Assembly (NCBI GenBank): GCA_951394405.1
Contig: OX596342.1
Coordinates: forward strand, 2,542,001 to 2,606,000
Source: Coprinellus micaceus
Lineage: Eukaryota; Basidiomycota; Agaricomycetes; Agaricales; Psathyrellaceae
Direction of reading: 5' to 3'
Length of the DNA: 64,000 nt
Each line of letters begins with the position of its first letter. The stretch's first letter is position 1. Made by a program: the position numbers and the translations under genes. Positions 35,839 to 47,333 of this stretch are shown here, piece after piece. The notes beneath the pieces were generated by a model. It had not been told where the DNA came from. It was given only the letters and a program-made list of their open reading frames with translations, and made no database searches.

Positions 35839-37480
35839 TCATGATCCAGAGCAAGGTAGGCGGGCCGTGTCACTCACGCGAACAGGTCGCATCCCATACA
35901 TGCCCACCTCCACGACGGCACTTTCTTGATGCCCAAATACTGGTGGAAACGCGGCATTGGAAGTCCCGGAAATGAGGTGCTCGTAGTATACCCGAGCGTT
36001 CAAGCTGTTCCCAAGAAGTCTTAGGTTAGGCCAAGCGTTGTGAAGCTGCATTGAACACACCTCCACATTACAGACGCCACGTAAACTGTACCATCATCAT
36101 GAGTGGCAGGAAATCGCGCAAAGTCCTCAAGCTATCACTCACTGTGCGTAGTAGCGTAGAAGAATGTCGTGCTTCAGGATTTTGTAATCAGTGGTCCCGC
36201 TTCGTAGGAAAGGTGTCAGATCACTCACAATATGTATGTTTCCGGCTGGAGGAAAAACTGAGGTGGTGGTTGAGGGTAAACCAATAGCGCGACGGAACAT
36301 TAAGCTTACCAACAAGACGCCAAAGAAAGTGAAGGTACTGTAATGCGACCCCATGTGAGGACTTGTCCATCCATACCATTGTAATAAGCAGAACTCACCA
36401 GACAGCCGCTACCCTACGGGCGATAATGTGAATAACCTTATCAATGAACAGCCTCAGCCTAAGGGGGTCCAGGTTAGAATCAGAACCAGGGGCGTGAGTG
36501 GCTAGCTACTCACGGATTTTGGTAACTGAAACCAGAACGTTCCTCAGCTAGCAACAGGCAAAGAGACAGGCCCGATAATAATTCGCAGAAGAGGACCGTG
36601 GAGGACTGTATCGCAACGGCGGTTCTCTGGTTGTGTATGTATCAGTCAACGTAAGAAGAGAAGAATGAAGGTTAACATTCCATAATTACGCTGGCCGCAG
36701 CGTGGAGCAAGCTGTGCTTCTTCCCAATGATACTGCACAACGGTGAGAACACTGCCGAAAGAGATCGGTTTGAGGGGACAAGACGGTGGCTCGCACATTT
36801 GGACACCATGATCTAGGGGATGGGATTGCGCATCAGTCTCGGATATCGCCAAAAATCGCAACGAGACTGACATATCCCAGCGCCTGGCGTAGATGAGGGG
36901 GTAAGCAAAGGTTTGGGTATGATGAGGCTCAGCAGTCGACTAACCTAGGGCCAGGAGAGCGGCGAGACACTGTGTGCTGGTCAATTGGTGATCTTAGCTT
37001 AGAAGAGATCGATGAACGAACTAACCGTAACAATGACGACGGAGCGGTGTATTATGAGATACCGGGACATCTTCGTTACTGAATAAAATTGCCGTGAATT
37101 TGGTGAACCCACAATCGCACCGAGTGCCTTACACTTCCACGTCCTCATGCACGAGTGTCTGTGCGGGAGAGAGCGTGAGTAGGTCGCACTGGCGCATATG
37201 GCCTGGCGAGGCTCACGTTTGGGCAATAAAAACTGTGACATGCTGGCGATGGTAATTGAGCGGTGCTGGCATCGCTTCGAGAGAAATGTCGCTCAGCGAC
37301 TTACCACAGCGAAAAAGCTGGCCTGGTTGAGATGATCAAGATATACGTATAGGTGGCGACACTAAGAGACGGGCCTACCGGAGCGATCCTAGTCGTCACG
37401 TAAGTAGCAGTTCATCAGACAGTTAACACGGAGAGTGTATCCCAGGGGCAAGACTCACAGTGTTCCGAGGCCATATGCCT
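35839..37480 (-). pseudogene. Decayed or poorly resolved DUF6534-like membrane-protein gene
   Basis: On the minus strand, splicing several short introns joins LRLFIDKVIHIIARRVAAV (about 36395-36450), CTFTFFGVLL (about 36310-36340), FFLQPETYI, YVASVMWR and LLGNSLNARVYYEHL (about 35965-36015). This order matches the end of the intact copies (LLDRLVGYTVRTGFVTSVAA, FLVSTNTFVWLAMY, LYSNSLLSAVNAR). A tail reads to a TGA at 35839-35841. Upstream parts (about 36500-37480) give only faint hydrophobic pieces and no clean N-terminus. I therefore lean to a decaying third member of the family, but a real gene with many introns cannot be excluded. Confidence 0.4.
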
Positions 37481-37923
37481 CGGGTACTTGTAGCCTGCTT
37501 CAAAAGTGCCAAGTAATTCCCTCTTTAAGGCCATGTGACCCTGGTCGCCAACTTCCTTTTACGGTACTCGCCTCAGATCCGTCCATCAGCAACATTGCCT
37601 TCGTGCCTCTTGCCGTCTCCCTCTTCTACTTCCTCTGCTTCTTCGTTCTCGTCTACAACACACGCTCCCTAACCTCGTTCGCCTCCTGATCATGCTCCTC
37701 TGTCTTTCACTGCACCCCGTTCCTCCGGCCCCTCTGCCCCGCACCGCGATTGCCCCTTACATACATACGTTACCCGCCCGCGGTCCCCACTTCCCACAAG
37801 CTTCCCCCTTCATCGGCCATTGGGCATCGTCTAATAACCTTGCCCCGGTTTCGTTATTTTATCCATTTCACGCTCGGCGTCCAACATATCTTACTACCAC
37901 GTATTCTAACCTACATTCGCTAA
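37481..37923. other. Intergenic region with one short hydrophobic frame
   Basis: No firm gene. A plus-strand frame ending at 37689 encodes a membrane-like stretch (NIAFVPLAVSLFYFLCFFVL) but has no recognised family or exon partner. Confidence 0.35.
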
Positions 37924-39196
37924 CTACATATAATCCTTGAGCTCGGCGTCTGTCACGCACTTCGCTTTCTTGTCGCACCCATCGTATACATAGGCTCTCC
38001 CGTCCCCCTCTCCCTGCACGATAATCGTCGCCCCTCGATCTTTCCAGCACATCTTCTTCCTCTCCGCGATTCCCTGCCCAAGACGCCACGCGTAGATGCG
38101 CCCCGCCGGCTCCGACGTATCCCCACGGCGGAACGGCATAACCATCCCCTCGTCCCAGTTGCGCATAACGTCTGCGCATGCCATGCACTTCTGGTCGCCA
38201 GCCCTGTGCAGCCGCTCGCAGTCCTCCTCTATCTTAAAACCTCGATGCTTGTACTTCTCCAGAGCACTTCTGTCCCTCTCGCGATCTTTGGCCTCCCATT
38301 CGACGATGCCATTCGCCCTGTTCACGACGCCTTCTGGAAGGTGAGTTCCTGCTCCTTGCATGTTGGGTACCGCACTCACCTTTGTTTTGGAAGGTCCACT
38401 CTGGGTAGTAGCACCTCACGCCGCTGGAGGTCAACACATTCATGACAACCGTCGAGTGGAAACAGAAGATGGGGGCCTCCGCGCAGGGAAGGATCGACTC
38501 GATTACGTTCAACTTGGTTCCGCCTTCCCCTCCCTTCTGAAGCGTGACCACGTTCTTGATTACGTGCCTCGCGTACGGTCCTTCGTGCGTGTCTATGGGA
38601 AGAAAATCGACAGTATCAACATCCTCACCGATTTCGACCCCCATGAGAACCTCTCCGTCGTCGTCCGAGAAGATGTCACTATCCGTGGCACTATCCATAT
38701 CGCTGTCCCCCTCCATACCGCCTGCCTCGCTTCCATCCCCTCTACCTGGCGGCGGTATGACTTGGTACCCCTCCGTAATCAAAAACTTCAACACGGGGAA
38801 CAAGCGATGGACTGGCGTGTAGATGTCCATATCGCCAGGCATGTGTCCCCCGGGTGCCGCCACATACAGCGCACATGACCCTGACACCACCGATTTCTGC
38901 GTATGCAACATCTCTTTCGTTTCCTTGGGCGGCAGGTCGTAGGTCCCGAACAAACCGTCATACCTGATGTTCGCCTCTTTGTACGCCATATCGGCAAACT
39001 CCTCTATCTCTCCGAGTATGAGAAGCTCGCGAATGCTGAGATACGAGATCGTCTCGCGAACGACGTCCTTGGGTAGGACAATAAGTCCCTTCACTGTGTC
39101 CGACGTCAGCCAATGTCGCTCTGCATAGACGGTGGACCTACCCAGTTCTTCGACGCTCAATCCGTACTCCAAATCTGCCTTATTATCGGTGTCCAT
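37924..39196 (-). CDS. F-box-like / nucleotidyltransferase-fold-like protein (copy 1)
   Basis: Two exons on the minus strand. The likely start is the ATG at 39194-39196 (MDTDNKADLEYG; an upstream ATG at 39266-39268 is in frame), and the stop is at 37924-37926. The N-terminus resembles an F-box helix (LPKDVVRETISYLSIRELLIL). Next comes SVVSGSCALYVAAPGGHMPG followed by DMDIYTPVHRLF: a Gly-Ser motif followed by D-x-D, the pattern of minimal nucleotidyltransferases. An acidic loop follows, then KLNVIESILP and FHSTVVMNVLTSSGVRCYYP. After an intron near 38350 the rest is Lys/Arg-rich, with CMACADVMRNWDEG and CWKDRG. The same architecture recurs at 58239-59369, which makes it a real family. Catalytic activity is only inferred from the motif; the F-box assignment is weak. 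Confidence 0.6.
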
Positions 39197-39597
39197 GGTG
39201 GTAGTGGCAGAGGTGACGGTCGGGTTTGTTTGGTAGTGCCCCACCTGGAACTCAACGTCACAAGACATTCAGTTCGTGTCTCGCCCTGCCCCTTTCCCCC
39301 TTCCGTGTCGGTCGGTACGGTGAGCCGTTTCTGCGCAGTTTCTCCTCTTCTGTGGATAGTTTAATGCTTGGCCCTTTAGCCCCGTGGCCCGACCCTCCGT
39401 GCCCCACTACCTACAGTCAATGCATTTCCAAGACATACGCACGTCACCGTGGTACTCAGACGCTCCCTCCCCTTTCGCCAGATTTGTCCAATCGGGGAGC
39501 ATGTCATGACCGATCCGGGTCTTCGATGTGCCTGGTACGCCCTTCTCAATTTCTCTCGACGCGGCTGTCCATACGTCCTTTCCAGCTGTCCTCCCAC
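39197..39597. promoter_or_regulatory. Divergent promoter region
   Basis: About 400 bases between the starts of the minus-strand nucleotidyltransferase-like gene and the plus-strand F-box-like gene. It is open in frame with the latter from 39226, so a longer N-terminus is possible, but the upstream residues are low in family-like features. Confidence 0.35.
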
Positions 39598-40827
39598 ATG
39601 TCTCTCCCATCGCCCCTGGTCCCATTTCCTGCCTTCCCCGAGGACGTCTTTCAGCGCGTTATGTACTTCTGCCTCTATTCGGGGAACGAGTACTCTGCCT
39701 ACATGCAGCCCGACGACATTTCTGGCCATCTCATCAACTTCAGACTTCGTCAAGCATCCTTCCTCAACACCTTCGCCCCTGTCAATCGCCACGTCAACGA
39801 GGAGTGCGTCAAGCTCTTTTGGCGGTCTCTATGCCTTCGTTCCGCGAGAGAGGTTCTGTCCATCCTCTCGGTGCTCCAAGCAACTCCATCGGGTGATGGC
39901 TATGGTCCCCTGTGTATGCGCCTTGAATTGCGGGTTAGGGGTTCGTACGACCCTGGGGCTGTCGCCGCAATTATCGCAAAGCTGCCCAACCTCCAGGTTT
40001 TCATAATGCGAAACGAGAGCGATCACTCTCACCCGGTCCTTCGAAAACGCCCTTTGGCCATCGTCGAAGCCCTCTCAACACACGCCAAGCTCGTCCATCG
40101 CGTCCAGTTCGAGTCTGTGGACGAAGAGCCCAATGTCGCCCATATAAAGATGCTCTTGCGGTGCCTTCCGCGCCTTACCTCCCTCCATATCGACAAGCTA
40201 TGCATCAAACCATTTCCCGACGACATCCATGTCCTGGAGGAGACGGCTCCATCGCTCCGTGTATTGTCGATAGGCTCAACGCGGCGTCAGGTCCCCTGGT
40301 CCGACGCTCTCCATCGCACGGGTGACCTCTTGCGGTCCCTCTCATCCCCTTCCATTCTCCCTATGTTGACGACCATTTACATCTACCAAAATTCGTCGGA
40401 GCTTCGGGATTTCCTCACCATTTTCGGTCCACAGCTTGAAGAGCTCGGGTTCAGTGGTGCAGATCGATGGGCCGCGCATGGCGAGGGAGGGCATCTTATG
40501 GATCTTTGCCCCGAACTCAAGCACGCAACATACATCGCCCCTGAAGGTCTGAGTTGGGAAAATGTCTTCCTCCTCCCTCCCCGGCCTACGCTCGAAACAG
40601 TTACCCTGATTTACACAAACCCCTGCCCAACAATCCTTCCATTTTCTGGCCGTGTAGCGATGGAGGCCTTACAGGGGTTGATACAACACAGAGGCGCTCT
40701 GCAGCAGGTCACCCTCCTCGCGCCCATCGAAACACCTACGTTCGGCGATCTACCTCAGTTCGCCGTGGTTCGAGGCGCCCTAGAAAGTGTAGGTTTGCGC
40801 TTTCTGTTGCAACCATTGTGTGCATAG
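39598..40827 (+). CDS. F-box-like protein with leucine-rich C-terminal region
   Basis: A single exon of 409 codons from the ATG at 39598 (MSLPSPLVPFPAFPEDVFQR) to the TAG at 40825-40827. PAFPEDVFQRVMYFC resembles the start of an F-box. The rest contains irregular leucine-rich segments (LPNLQVFIMRNE, LRCLPRLTSLHIDKLCIKP, APSLRVLSIGS, LTTIYIYQNSSELRDFL, LEELGFSGADRW, LKHATYIAPEGLSWENV), as in basidiomycete F-box/LRR proteins, which act as substrate adaptors of SCF ubiquitin ligases. Upstream in-frame codons to 39226 are probably 5' UTR. The F-box is degenerate, so the ubiquitin-ligase role is an inference. Confidence 0.6.
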   Translation: MSLPSPLVPFPAFPEDVFQRVMYFCLYSGNEYSAYMQPDDISGHLINFRLRQASFLNTFAPVNRHVNEECVKLFWRSLCLRSAREVLSILSVLQATPSGDGYGPLCMRLELRVRGSYDPGAVAAIIAKLPNLQVFIMRNESDHSHPVLRKRPLAIVEALSTHAKLVHRVQFESVDEEPNVAHIKMLLRCLPRLTSLHIDKLCIKPFPDDIHVLEETAPSLRVLSIGSTRRQVPWSDALHRTGDLLRSLSSPSILPMLTTIYIYQNSSELRDFLTIFGPQLEELGFSGADRWAAHGEGGHLMDLCPELKHATYIAPEGLSWENVFLLPPRPTLETVTLIYTNPCPTILPFSGRVAMEALQGLIQHRGALQQVTLLAPIETPTFGDLPQFAVVRGALESVGLRFLLQPLCA

Positions 40828-40957
40828 CTCCCTTCGTAAGTCAGTCCTCATTCATCACAGCTTTCCATTCCTTCGCGTTAATTGTTCTCGGCGTCTTAGA
40901 GGTCTTCGGTCTCCGGTACTCTCTTTCTTTTGTGCCCGTCTATGTATAGTTTCGAAC

Positions 40958-41733
40958 ATGTCAACCCCAGTAGATACTGCGTGTGTCCCGTCCTTGCTGC
41001 GCTGTCTTTCAATACTGTGTTCCCTTCCTCGTCGCCTACGTAATATATGCGAATTGGCCTCCCCGGATGTCTTGACTTCTGGCCGGTGGGCCTTAACAAG
41101 AGCCTATTCAACCTCATATATGCCTGACCTTGCATCTGACTTCCTGCCTCTCATCCGTTACAAACTGTCCCCCTCGTCTTACCACCGGGTTACTATTGAA
41201 CATCGACAGGTACGTCCTTCATGTATAGAAACTTGTTGGGTCATTGACGGGTCTGCTCCCTTGCACGACATGTTCAGGTCATCCACGAGGTCGCTATGCT
41301 CCATTCCCTCCCCCAATTACTGCCCACACCTGGGGTATTCCCGCTCTTCACGACTCTGTCATGGATCACCATCGGCTTGTCCTTCCTCTGCCCCTACCTG
41401 AATTTACCCTCCGCCCATGCCTACCTCTAAAACCTCGTGATAGGCCTCTCCCAGCCAGGTCACGAAGACCGTGCGCTTCGTATTCCGCACTTACGGGAAC
41501 TGTTGACCTCGGTAGACGCTGGTGACTACCCCGCGCTCACGTCAATTACTGTGCGTCCTCGAGACCCCCGTTTTCCCATAATTGTGGGAACAGGGTGGTT
41601 TGAATCGCAGCGGTGGTCATCTTCTGTTGGATTCCCAGAGATCTCTGTAGACACGCGGCTCCTCCTGCGGCCACTCCTCAGGTCAGGTTCTCGGATAACT
41701 TCATGTTATTACAAAGCCAATATCGTAATATAA
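40958..41733 (+). pseudogene. Possible fragment of a second F-box-like gene
   Basis: A frame from the ATG at 40958 (MSTPVDTACVPSLLRC) runs to DFLPLIRYKLSPSSYHRVTI. An intron with donor GTACGT (about 41210) and acceptor near 41278 joins HRQ to VIHEVAMLHSLPQLL, then TTLSWITIGLSFLCPYLNLP and a TAA at about 41429. A second open frame continues with GLSQPGHEDRALRIPHLREL. The hydrophobic and leucine spacing resembles the LRR part of F-box proteins. The early stop and the absent N-terminal box suggest a decayed copy; the call is tentative. Confidence 0.35.
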
Positions 41734-41795
41734 GTACATAGTACCGCACGACCTAGATGGCTTGTTGTCACCACGAAGGTGCTTCTTCTACGGTC

Positions 41796-43228
41796 TTAGG
41801 CGCCTCGCGTGTCGGCGCCTGACGTGTACGGGAGGTACTTTCTCTTCAAGCTGCTGGGTGTGAGTGCCGGTTGTCGTCGGGTACGCCGCGTGCCCTCCTT
41901 CTCGTGGACCTTGACCCTGCTGCTGGGTCTCGATTTCTGTTGCGTCGCTTTAGAATGGGGTCGGAGGTGTTATATTGAGGACATACCTCTCGGAAATCTG
42001 AATTGATCAGGGTCAATCCCCGAAGGGTGATGACCAGTTTGTGACCAGCGTCAGCTCCCGTAAAATCACGACCGAGAGGGAAAGCCATAAAGGTGACGCT
42101 GGCTTCCACCAGATCCCCTTCCTTGAAGGAACCGGGATCCGTGTGTACGAAGCTAGCGAATCGTCGTTAGCCAAGCGCAATGGCTATGGGAAGCACTCAC
42201 TATGGGTTTCCATCCTCACCCTCTTGCCGAAGCCTATACTCAACGACGTTGTCGAGCGTCCGAATAAAGTGGATATCCCGGGCCTCCTCGAGTACGTTTT
42301 GAGGGTCTATTTCGCGGGGGAATGGGATGTGGCGAAGGCTCGGGACCAGACGACGCTCGGTGAGGTAGCGGGTATGCGCATCGATCGCAAATTCCCCCTC
42401 GTACTGTGCGTGTACAACGCCATCGAAAGGACTGGTTCCGACAGCGCTCTGGAACATTGCACTCACTTGGTCCAAGCATCCTTTGTTTTCATAGAAGCTC
42501 TCCGATCCGATACCAGTCAAACGAACATGCTGCCTGAGAAACTTGACATGATTGAACTGGGTGCTTCGCCTTGGAACTGTGAGCGTCCGCGATCCAGAGA
42601 AAAGGGAGGTGCACTCACAGCGGACCCATAACCGGCGGCAGAACCTTGGAACAAATTACACCCGGAACGCGGCAGGTCACTTCTTCGATGTCGCCGTCCC
42701 CGCCAGTGACGAGGCGGAGGCAGGGAGGCTCCGAGAATCGGGCAACATGACACTGCGCCAGCTACTTCTCCCTTAGCGTCCACACGTTCTCAGCAAAGAG
42801 TAAAACGCACGTTCAAGCTTCGTAAGCTGCCCATAGAACTGTCTTCTTGCTCGATTCTTTGCATATACGAGTTCAGCCATTGCCCTGGATGCCGTGTTCG
42901 TGACCTCCCTGGGATACCGTATTACCTGAGCCGACACTTACCTGCGGCAGTGGAATCATATTGCCAGTTCATAGTCGTTGGTAGGCCGGTGGTGGTTGTT
43001 ATGAGCTAGGATCCCCACTCCTGAGACCTTTAAAGGATTGCATCCCAGACACGTCTCGAGATATGTTTGTGCATGCTTACCGTATGCCGTTTGGCGCCCG
43101 TTCTCTTGACCTGTCCTCGTCCGGCCTCCCCTGGCACTCACTAAACGCCGCCGCTTCAACAATCCTGCTTCTGCAGGGAAAATACCCGCGTTAGATACCA
43201 TACGGCGGGTTCTTCGCTCAGACAGCAT
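41796..43228 (-). CDS. Uncharacterised basidiomycete protein with OB-fold-like C-terminal domain
   Basis: Multi-exon minus-strand gene. The ATG at 43226-43228 gives MLSERRTRRMVSNAGIFPAE with donor GTGAGT after KRRRL. Later exons include AELVYAKNRARRQFYGQL (about 42840-42895) and, from acceptor TAG near 42766, LAQCHVARFSEPPCLRL and DIEEVTCRVPGVICSKVLPP. Then follow PRRSTQFNHVKFLRQHVRL, YEGEFAIDAHTRYLTERR and FIRTLDNVVEYRLRQEGED. The C-terminal exon reads FVHTDPGSFKEGDLVEASVT, FMAFPLGRDF and KLVITLRGLTLINSDF: alternating strands with a G-D-x-V-E-A turn, typical of a small beta-barrel. It ends RKYLPYTSGADTRGA at the TAA at 41796-41798. All introns chosen have GT..AG ends and keep frame. Function is unknown; single-stranded nucleic acid or protein binding is a guess from fold shape. 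It is divergent from the gene at 43840. Confidence 0.55.
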
Positions 43229-43839
43229 TTAGGCGCCCATGGTGTAACCTCCCATGGTATCCCCAACGGAGCTCTTGGATTTAGTCACACGATCGGCGGG
43301 TCTGGGCGCCGAAGTCTCCACAACCCAAGGCCTTGATGATGGCTTCGTCACCACCGCCAGAGAGTTGTCGAGGATGAGCATGGACTTCAACTCGAATTGA
43401 TCAGGCCTACGGGCGCATGCCTTCGGAAACGCTTGTCATATGCCAAGTTTGATGGTGTTCTGAGCTGCGAAAGCATGGTGCTATGTTGCTGCTGGATTGT
43501 CCCCAGTTTCTCGGCCGGTGCATGTGCATTCCTAGCTCGATCGAGTGTGCTTGCTAGGTGGAGCCGAAAACATTATCCAAGCTGAGACGCAAGAAATTTT
43601 CGACGGTGCGCACCTATATATTTGGATGGCGGAAGACCTGAAGCGCCCCCTTTATCTCTGCTACGTTTCATCTGCAACCCACTGTGCTATTACTATGTCA
43701 TTCAACACTCCTTCCAAACCTTCCTTGGTTCGGTGAGTGTCCCGATTGTGACTTGTGATCACCCGGTGCTCATGCGATCAGTTCTTCGGTTACCCCTCCT
43801 GGCGAGGGGCCTGCCGTCCGACGACGAAGCTCGTTCCGC
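43229..43839. promoter_or_regulatory. Divergent promoter region of the OB-fold-like gene pair
   Basis: About 610 bases between two divergent start codons (43228 minus, 43840 plus). No stable coding frame is supported. Shared regulation of the pair is plausible. Confidence 0.35.
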
Positions 43840-46800
43840 ATGAAGCCTCAATCGGAGCGCCTGAAGCGTCACCTTCACTTGACCCACCCTGCTGCTCCCC
43901 TCGCGGCGCGCAAGCATGCAGAGCAGTATCGAAAGTGAGTCCCGCCCATTCGCCGTGCCAGCGACCGTATGAGTTGACCTTTTCACGAAGAATGGACGAC
44001 GACCGTGACGACGGCGAGCCTCGTAACGACCGCCGCCTCTTGATAGAGCTCGACTCCGATGACGCCGGGGCTGGCCCTCTGGATAAGGATGATGCGCCCT
44101 ATCAAGGACGGTCGGGTCGGTCCCGCGTTCAAATAAGGTCCGTGCGCGCCGCACGTGACGGTTCGAAGTCAAGGAGGCAGTCTTCGAGGTGAGCTCTCTT
44201 CTTCATCAGTCACCATCCCGTCCTGAACAGGTCTTAGGAATCGGGATAAGTCGTTGGAGGCGCCGTCTTCTGCCCAGCCCCGTCGCGAGATTCGAGAGGT
44301 GGATGATGTCGCTTTACCCGACCATGGTGGGAGGGTACCCACGAGCTCCAGGTGCGTTCCCCACTGTGCGTTTGACAACCGACTCTGCCTCACTGCTACC
44401 CTCCGTTCGCTCAGTCGTTCAAGGAAGACGTATAAATCTGCGGCTTTCGTGGACGACAGCGAAGATTACGACTCAGATCACGGACGCCGTTCCGCCAAAC
44501 GTTCACGCCGGGGGAGCGCCCATGACGATCGTAAGGCACGCGCCGGGTGAGTTCAGCAGCGCCTGTTAGTTCCCCTGTTTCTGATAGTCTTTACAGGAAA
44601 AAGGCTCGGAGGCACCAGAAAGGTGATTGGTCGATGACTAGGACACCTTCACCTCCCCCTCCGCGCCCCTCGCCTCTGCCCACTCCACCTCCAGCCCCTC
44701 CTTTGGGATCCGATACTGAGTACGTACTCTGCTTTGCCTGACTCAACCCTTTTTCATTGGTACCTCCCAGACTCCCCACCCCCCACGACGTCGTCTGCGG
44801 GAACGACCCTGCGGCTTCCAACGAGACGTCTCACAGCAATTTGTTTGACGTCGAGGCTGTAGAGTCTGGCGAAGACGACGCTCATGGTGGGGACGAGAGA
44901 TCGCATAGGTTTCGCGACATGGGATCGGAGGATGATTACGATTACGGTGACCCGTTCATGTATGTATCTCGGATTTCTATGCCTACATAACTGCTCACCT
45001 TTTGCCAGAAATGACGAGGACATCGAGTCTGAGCAATCGGACGATTCCATGGGCAGTTACGTCTCTCATCGCAGGAGAAGGTCTTCGACTGTTGGCGGTT
45101 CTTCCCGTACCCACTCGAGGAAGAAGACTCGCCTCGTGGAATATTCTTCGGATGATGAAGACGGTGCTGGACCTGTGGAGCTACGGTGAGCATTGCTGTC
45201 TTCAGCCTTGTCCAATGCTCAAGATGGTTGTAGCCGTTTGACAAGAGGTCGACCCTCCAATCTACCTCGCCTGGATTCCCCCTTCGAGGAGAACAACGTC
45301 GTGTATAACAGCCGTCGTCGTACTGTTGACTTTGAGAGGTGCGTAAGGCGTTCTCCTCTCCTTGGGTCTGACTGAGTCATCGTTGTAGGAACGCGTCCAA
45401 GGCGGTCAAACTAGAAGACAAAGCGGGCCGTCGTGGATCTCTCAAGAAGCCGACGGAGCTTCCCCTCGGGCTATCGGCCACGGACAAGGGGAAGTCCAAG
45501 GCGCCCGCGCGACGGGAAGCGTCGCCTCAGCGTAATGTTGACGTGGAGGCACACGTCGATGCGAACCTCTCGTGAGTATCGTCTTCGTTCGCCTATTGCC
45601 TGGGCTCATCAGTCGTTCAGGGACATGTCTGAATGGGAGCGAGCACAGTTCGAGTGAGTCGTCCCTCCTCAGCATTTACCTGAGTCTGACCACCTTCTTT
45701 AGGCTGGCCGTTCAGAACAGCCGCCGTTCGATTGGACATGAGCGTGCCGGGGAGACCAGCAGTTATGGTTCGCAGATGTCCACTTCTCGCGCGGCTGCCA
45801 TGTTCGCCTCGCCATCGCCCTTGATGTCGACGCCCGATGCTCGGGCCATGTTCACCACCCCCTCCAGCACGGCTTCCGGTATCACACAGGGTTCGAAAGG
45901 CTTCACCCTTCCCACCGACGGCTCGCCCATGTCGATGGAAGAGCTGGTTCGCAGGTCGCTGGCTAATGCGGAGGGTTCCGCAGCAGAGTCCCCAGCGCCT
46001 TCTTCGACTCAGCCGCCCCCTCCCCTCCCCAGGCGTGAAGGCATCCAGCTCACCATCTTGTGCACGGAGAGTTCCTTTCCCGCAATATGCGAGTGCAGTC
46101 ATCCTTCGTTCCAAGACCCGATTCTCAAGCAGCAGTATCGAGACCTTCCGAACCTCCTGTGAGTTGACCTGTTGTTTCTTAACCGTCGGGATACTGAGCC
46201 TGTTGAAGCGGGGGCCACATCGAACCTTGGGGACATACGCAAGGCCGTGGCTTCGTCATGTTCTCGGCCTGGGGGAAACAGTGTCCGCGGATGAATGCTC
46301 AGTGGGTGCCCACGTTTCTGCCATATTCGTCAGAGGCTCACGTAACCTCAGCATTGCACTCGCCGCCGTGAATTTCAAGGAGTCAGGGTACTTCCGCAAC
46401 CCAAGTCGTTGCTCGCCGGTCGACGTGGGACTTTACGCGGTGCCTGGCCAACGCGATCGCTTCCACTTCTACTGCGCTGGGGATGATCCTGCTCCTCTTG
46501 TGGCAGTCAGCGCCGGCATGTTGGATCACTCACAGCTTCTGGAACCTAGCGAGGGCGGTCTACGCCAGCGGTGGCTGAAAGCCGTTCTTCACAACCAGGA
46601 GTGGCAGCGCTACAAGGGCTTCATCCGTATGGTATCCGGGCACGACTTCCTCTATTCACAGTACAACAAGCACGCTCTGCAGTTCTCGACGAGGCCCCTC
46701 ACCAAAAAGAATGATTCTGGTCAGTACCCCCTTTCTGAAAGCCTATGCCCGCGCCTGACGTTCTTGATTGTAGAAGAGGGGAAGACCTCTGGGGGTCTTC

Positions 46801-47170
46801 GGGTGCCGGCGTCTCAAATGTTTGGCAGCGGTGGAGCATCGAGCGCCTCGCCGAATAGGCTGACTGCGGATACATTCTCGTTGCCTGCGGAATCCCGCGG
46901 TGAGTAACATATGATCCTCTACAGAACCATTATCTCATACCCACCCTAGTTCCCGTTTATGACGCTCGCCGCGTGCCCTCGTTCGACTTCAATAAGGACC
47001 TGCCCCGTCTCGCTGAGGTTCTACCGCTGTGGTCCGAAGGGGAGGTTCCTGTGGCCTCTTTCGTTGTCATCGGTCACACTATCACCGTGTATCGCGCTCG
47101 CAACGGAAACTGGACCCTTGCATGCAACATTCAGTGGGCGATTGTCGTTGGCAGCTCTCGCGACGACTAG
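43840..47170 (+). CDS. Large disordered protein with conserved C-terminal beta-barrel-like domain
   Basis: Exon 1 starts at the ATG at 43840 (MKPQSERLKRHLHLTHPAAP) and splices in phase at 43931/43992 to MDDDRDDGEPRNDRRLLIEL. About a dozen introns follow. The N-terminal half is disordered and strongly charged, with repeated acidic and basic blocks (DDSEDYDSDHGRRSAKRSRR, VEYSSDDEDGAG, RTPSPPPPRPSPLPTPPP). A globular half starts about 46030 (IQLTILCTESSFPAICECSH), with SAIFVRGSRNLSIALAAVNF, YFRNPSRCSPVDVGLYAVPG, RFHFYCAGDDPAPLVAVSAG and WQRYKGFIRMVSGHDFLYSQ. The last exon has VPVYDARRVPSFDFNKDLPR, VPVASFVVIGHTITVYRA and WTLACNIQWAIVVGSS, with strand spacing like a small beta-barrel, and stops at 47168-47170. 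It is probably nuclear by composition. I recognise this as a recurrent agaricomycete type but know no function. Exon edges are approximate. Confidence 0.6.
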
Positions 47171-47333
47171 GTGATTCAACCAGAGGTATCTACCCGTCTT
47201 GGCGGCCTCCTTTTTTCCCTATGGTCCATGTAGGGTTTTTTAGGACATCATGTATAGGTCTCGAGTATGTAGCACAATGGGTATGATTGTTCAATTTAGA
47301 CTCAAGTTACGCTGATTGGGTCCACATGGATAT

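Noticed and set aside
37435..37689. Plus-strand frame ending in a membrane-like helix
   Set aside because: No start context, family or exon partner; a single hydrophobic stretch in intergenic DNA is weak evidence.
42041..42631. Plus-strand open frame of 196 codons
   Set aside because: It is antisense to the minus-strand gene at 41796-43228, whose spliced product is coherent and has consensus introns.
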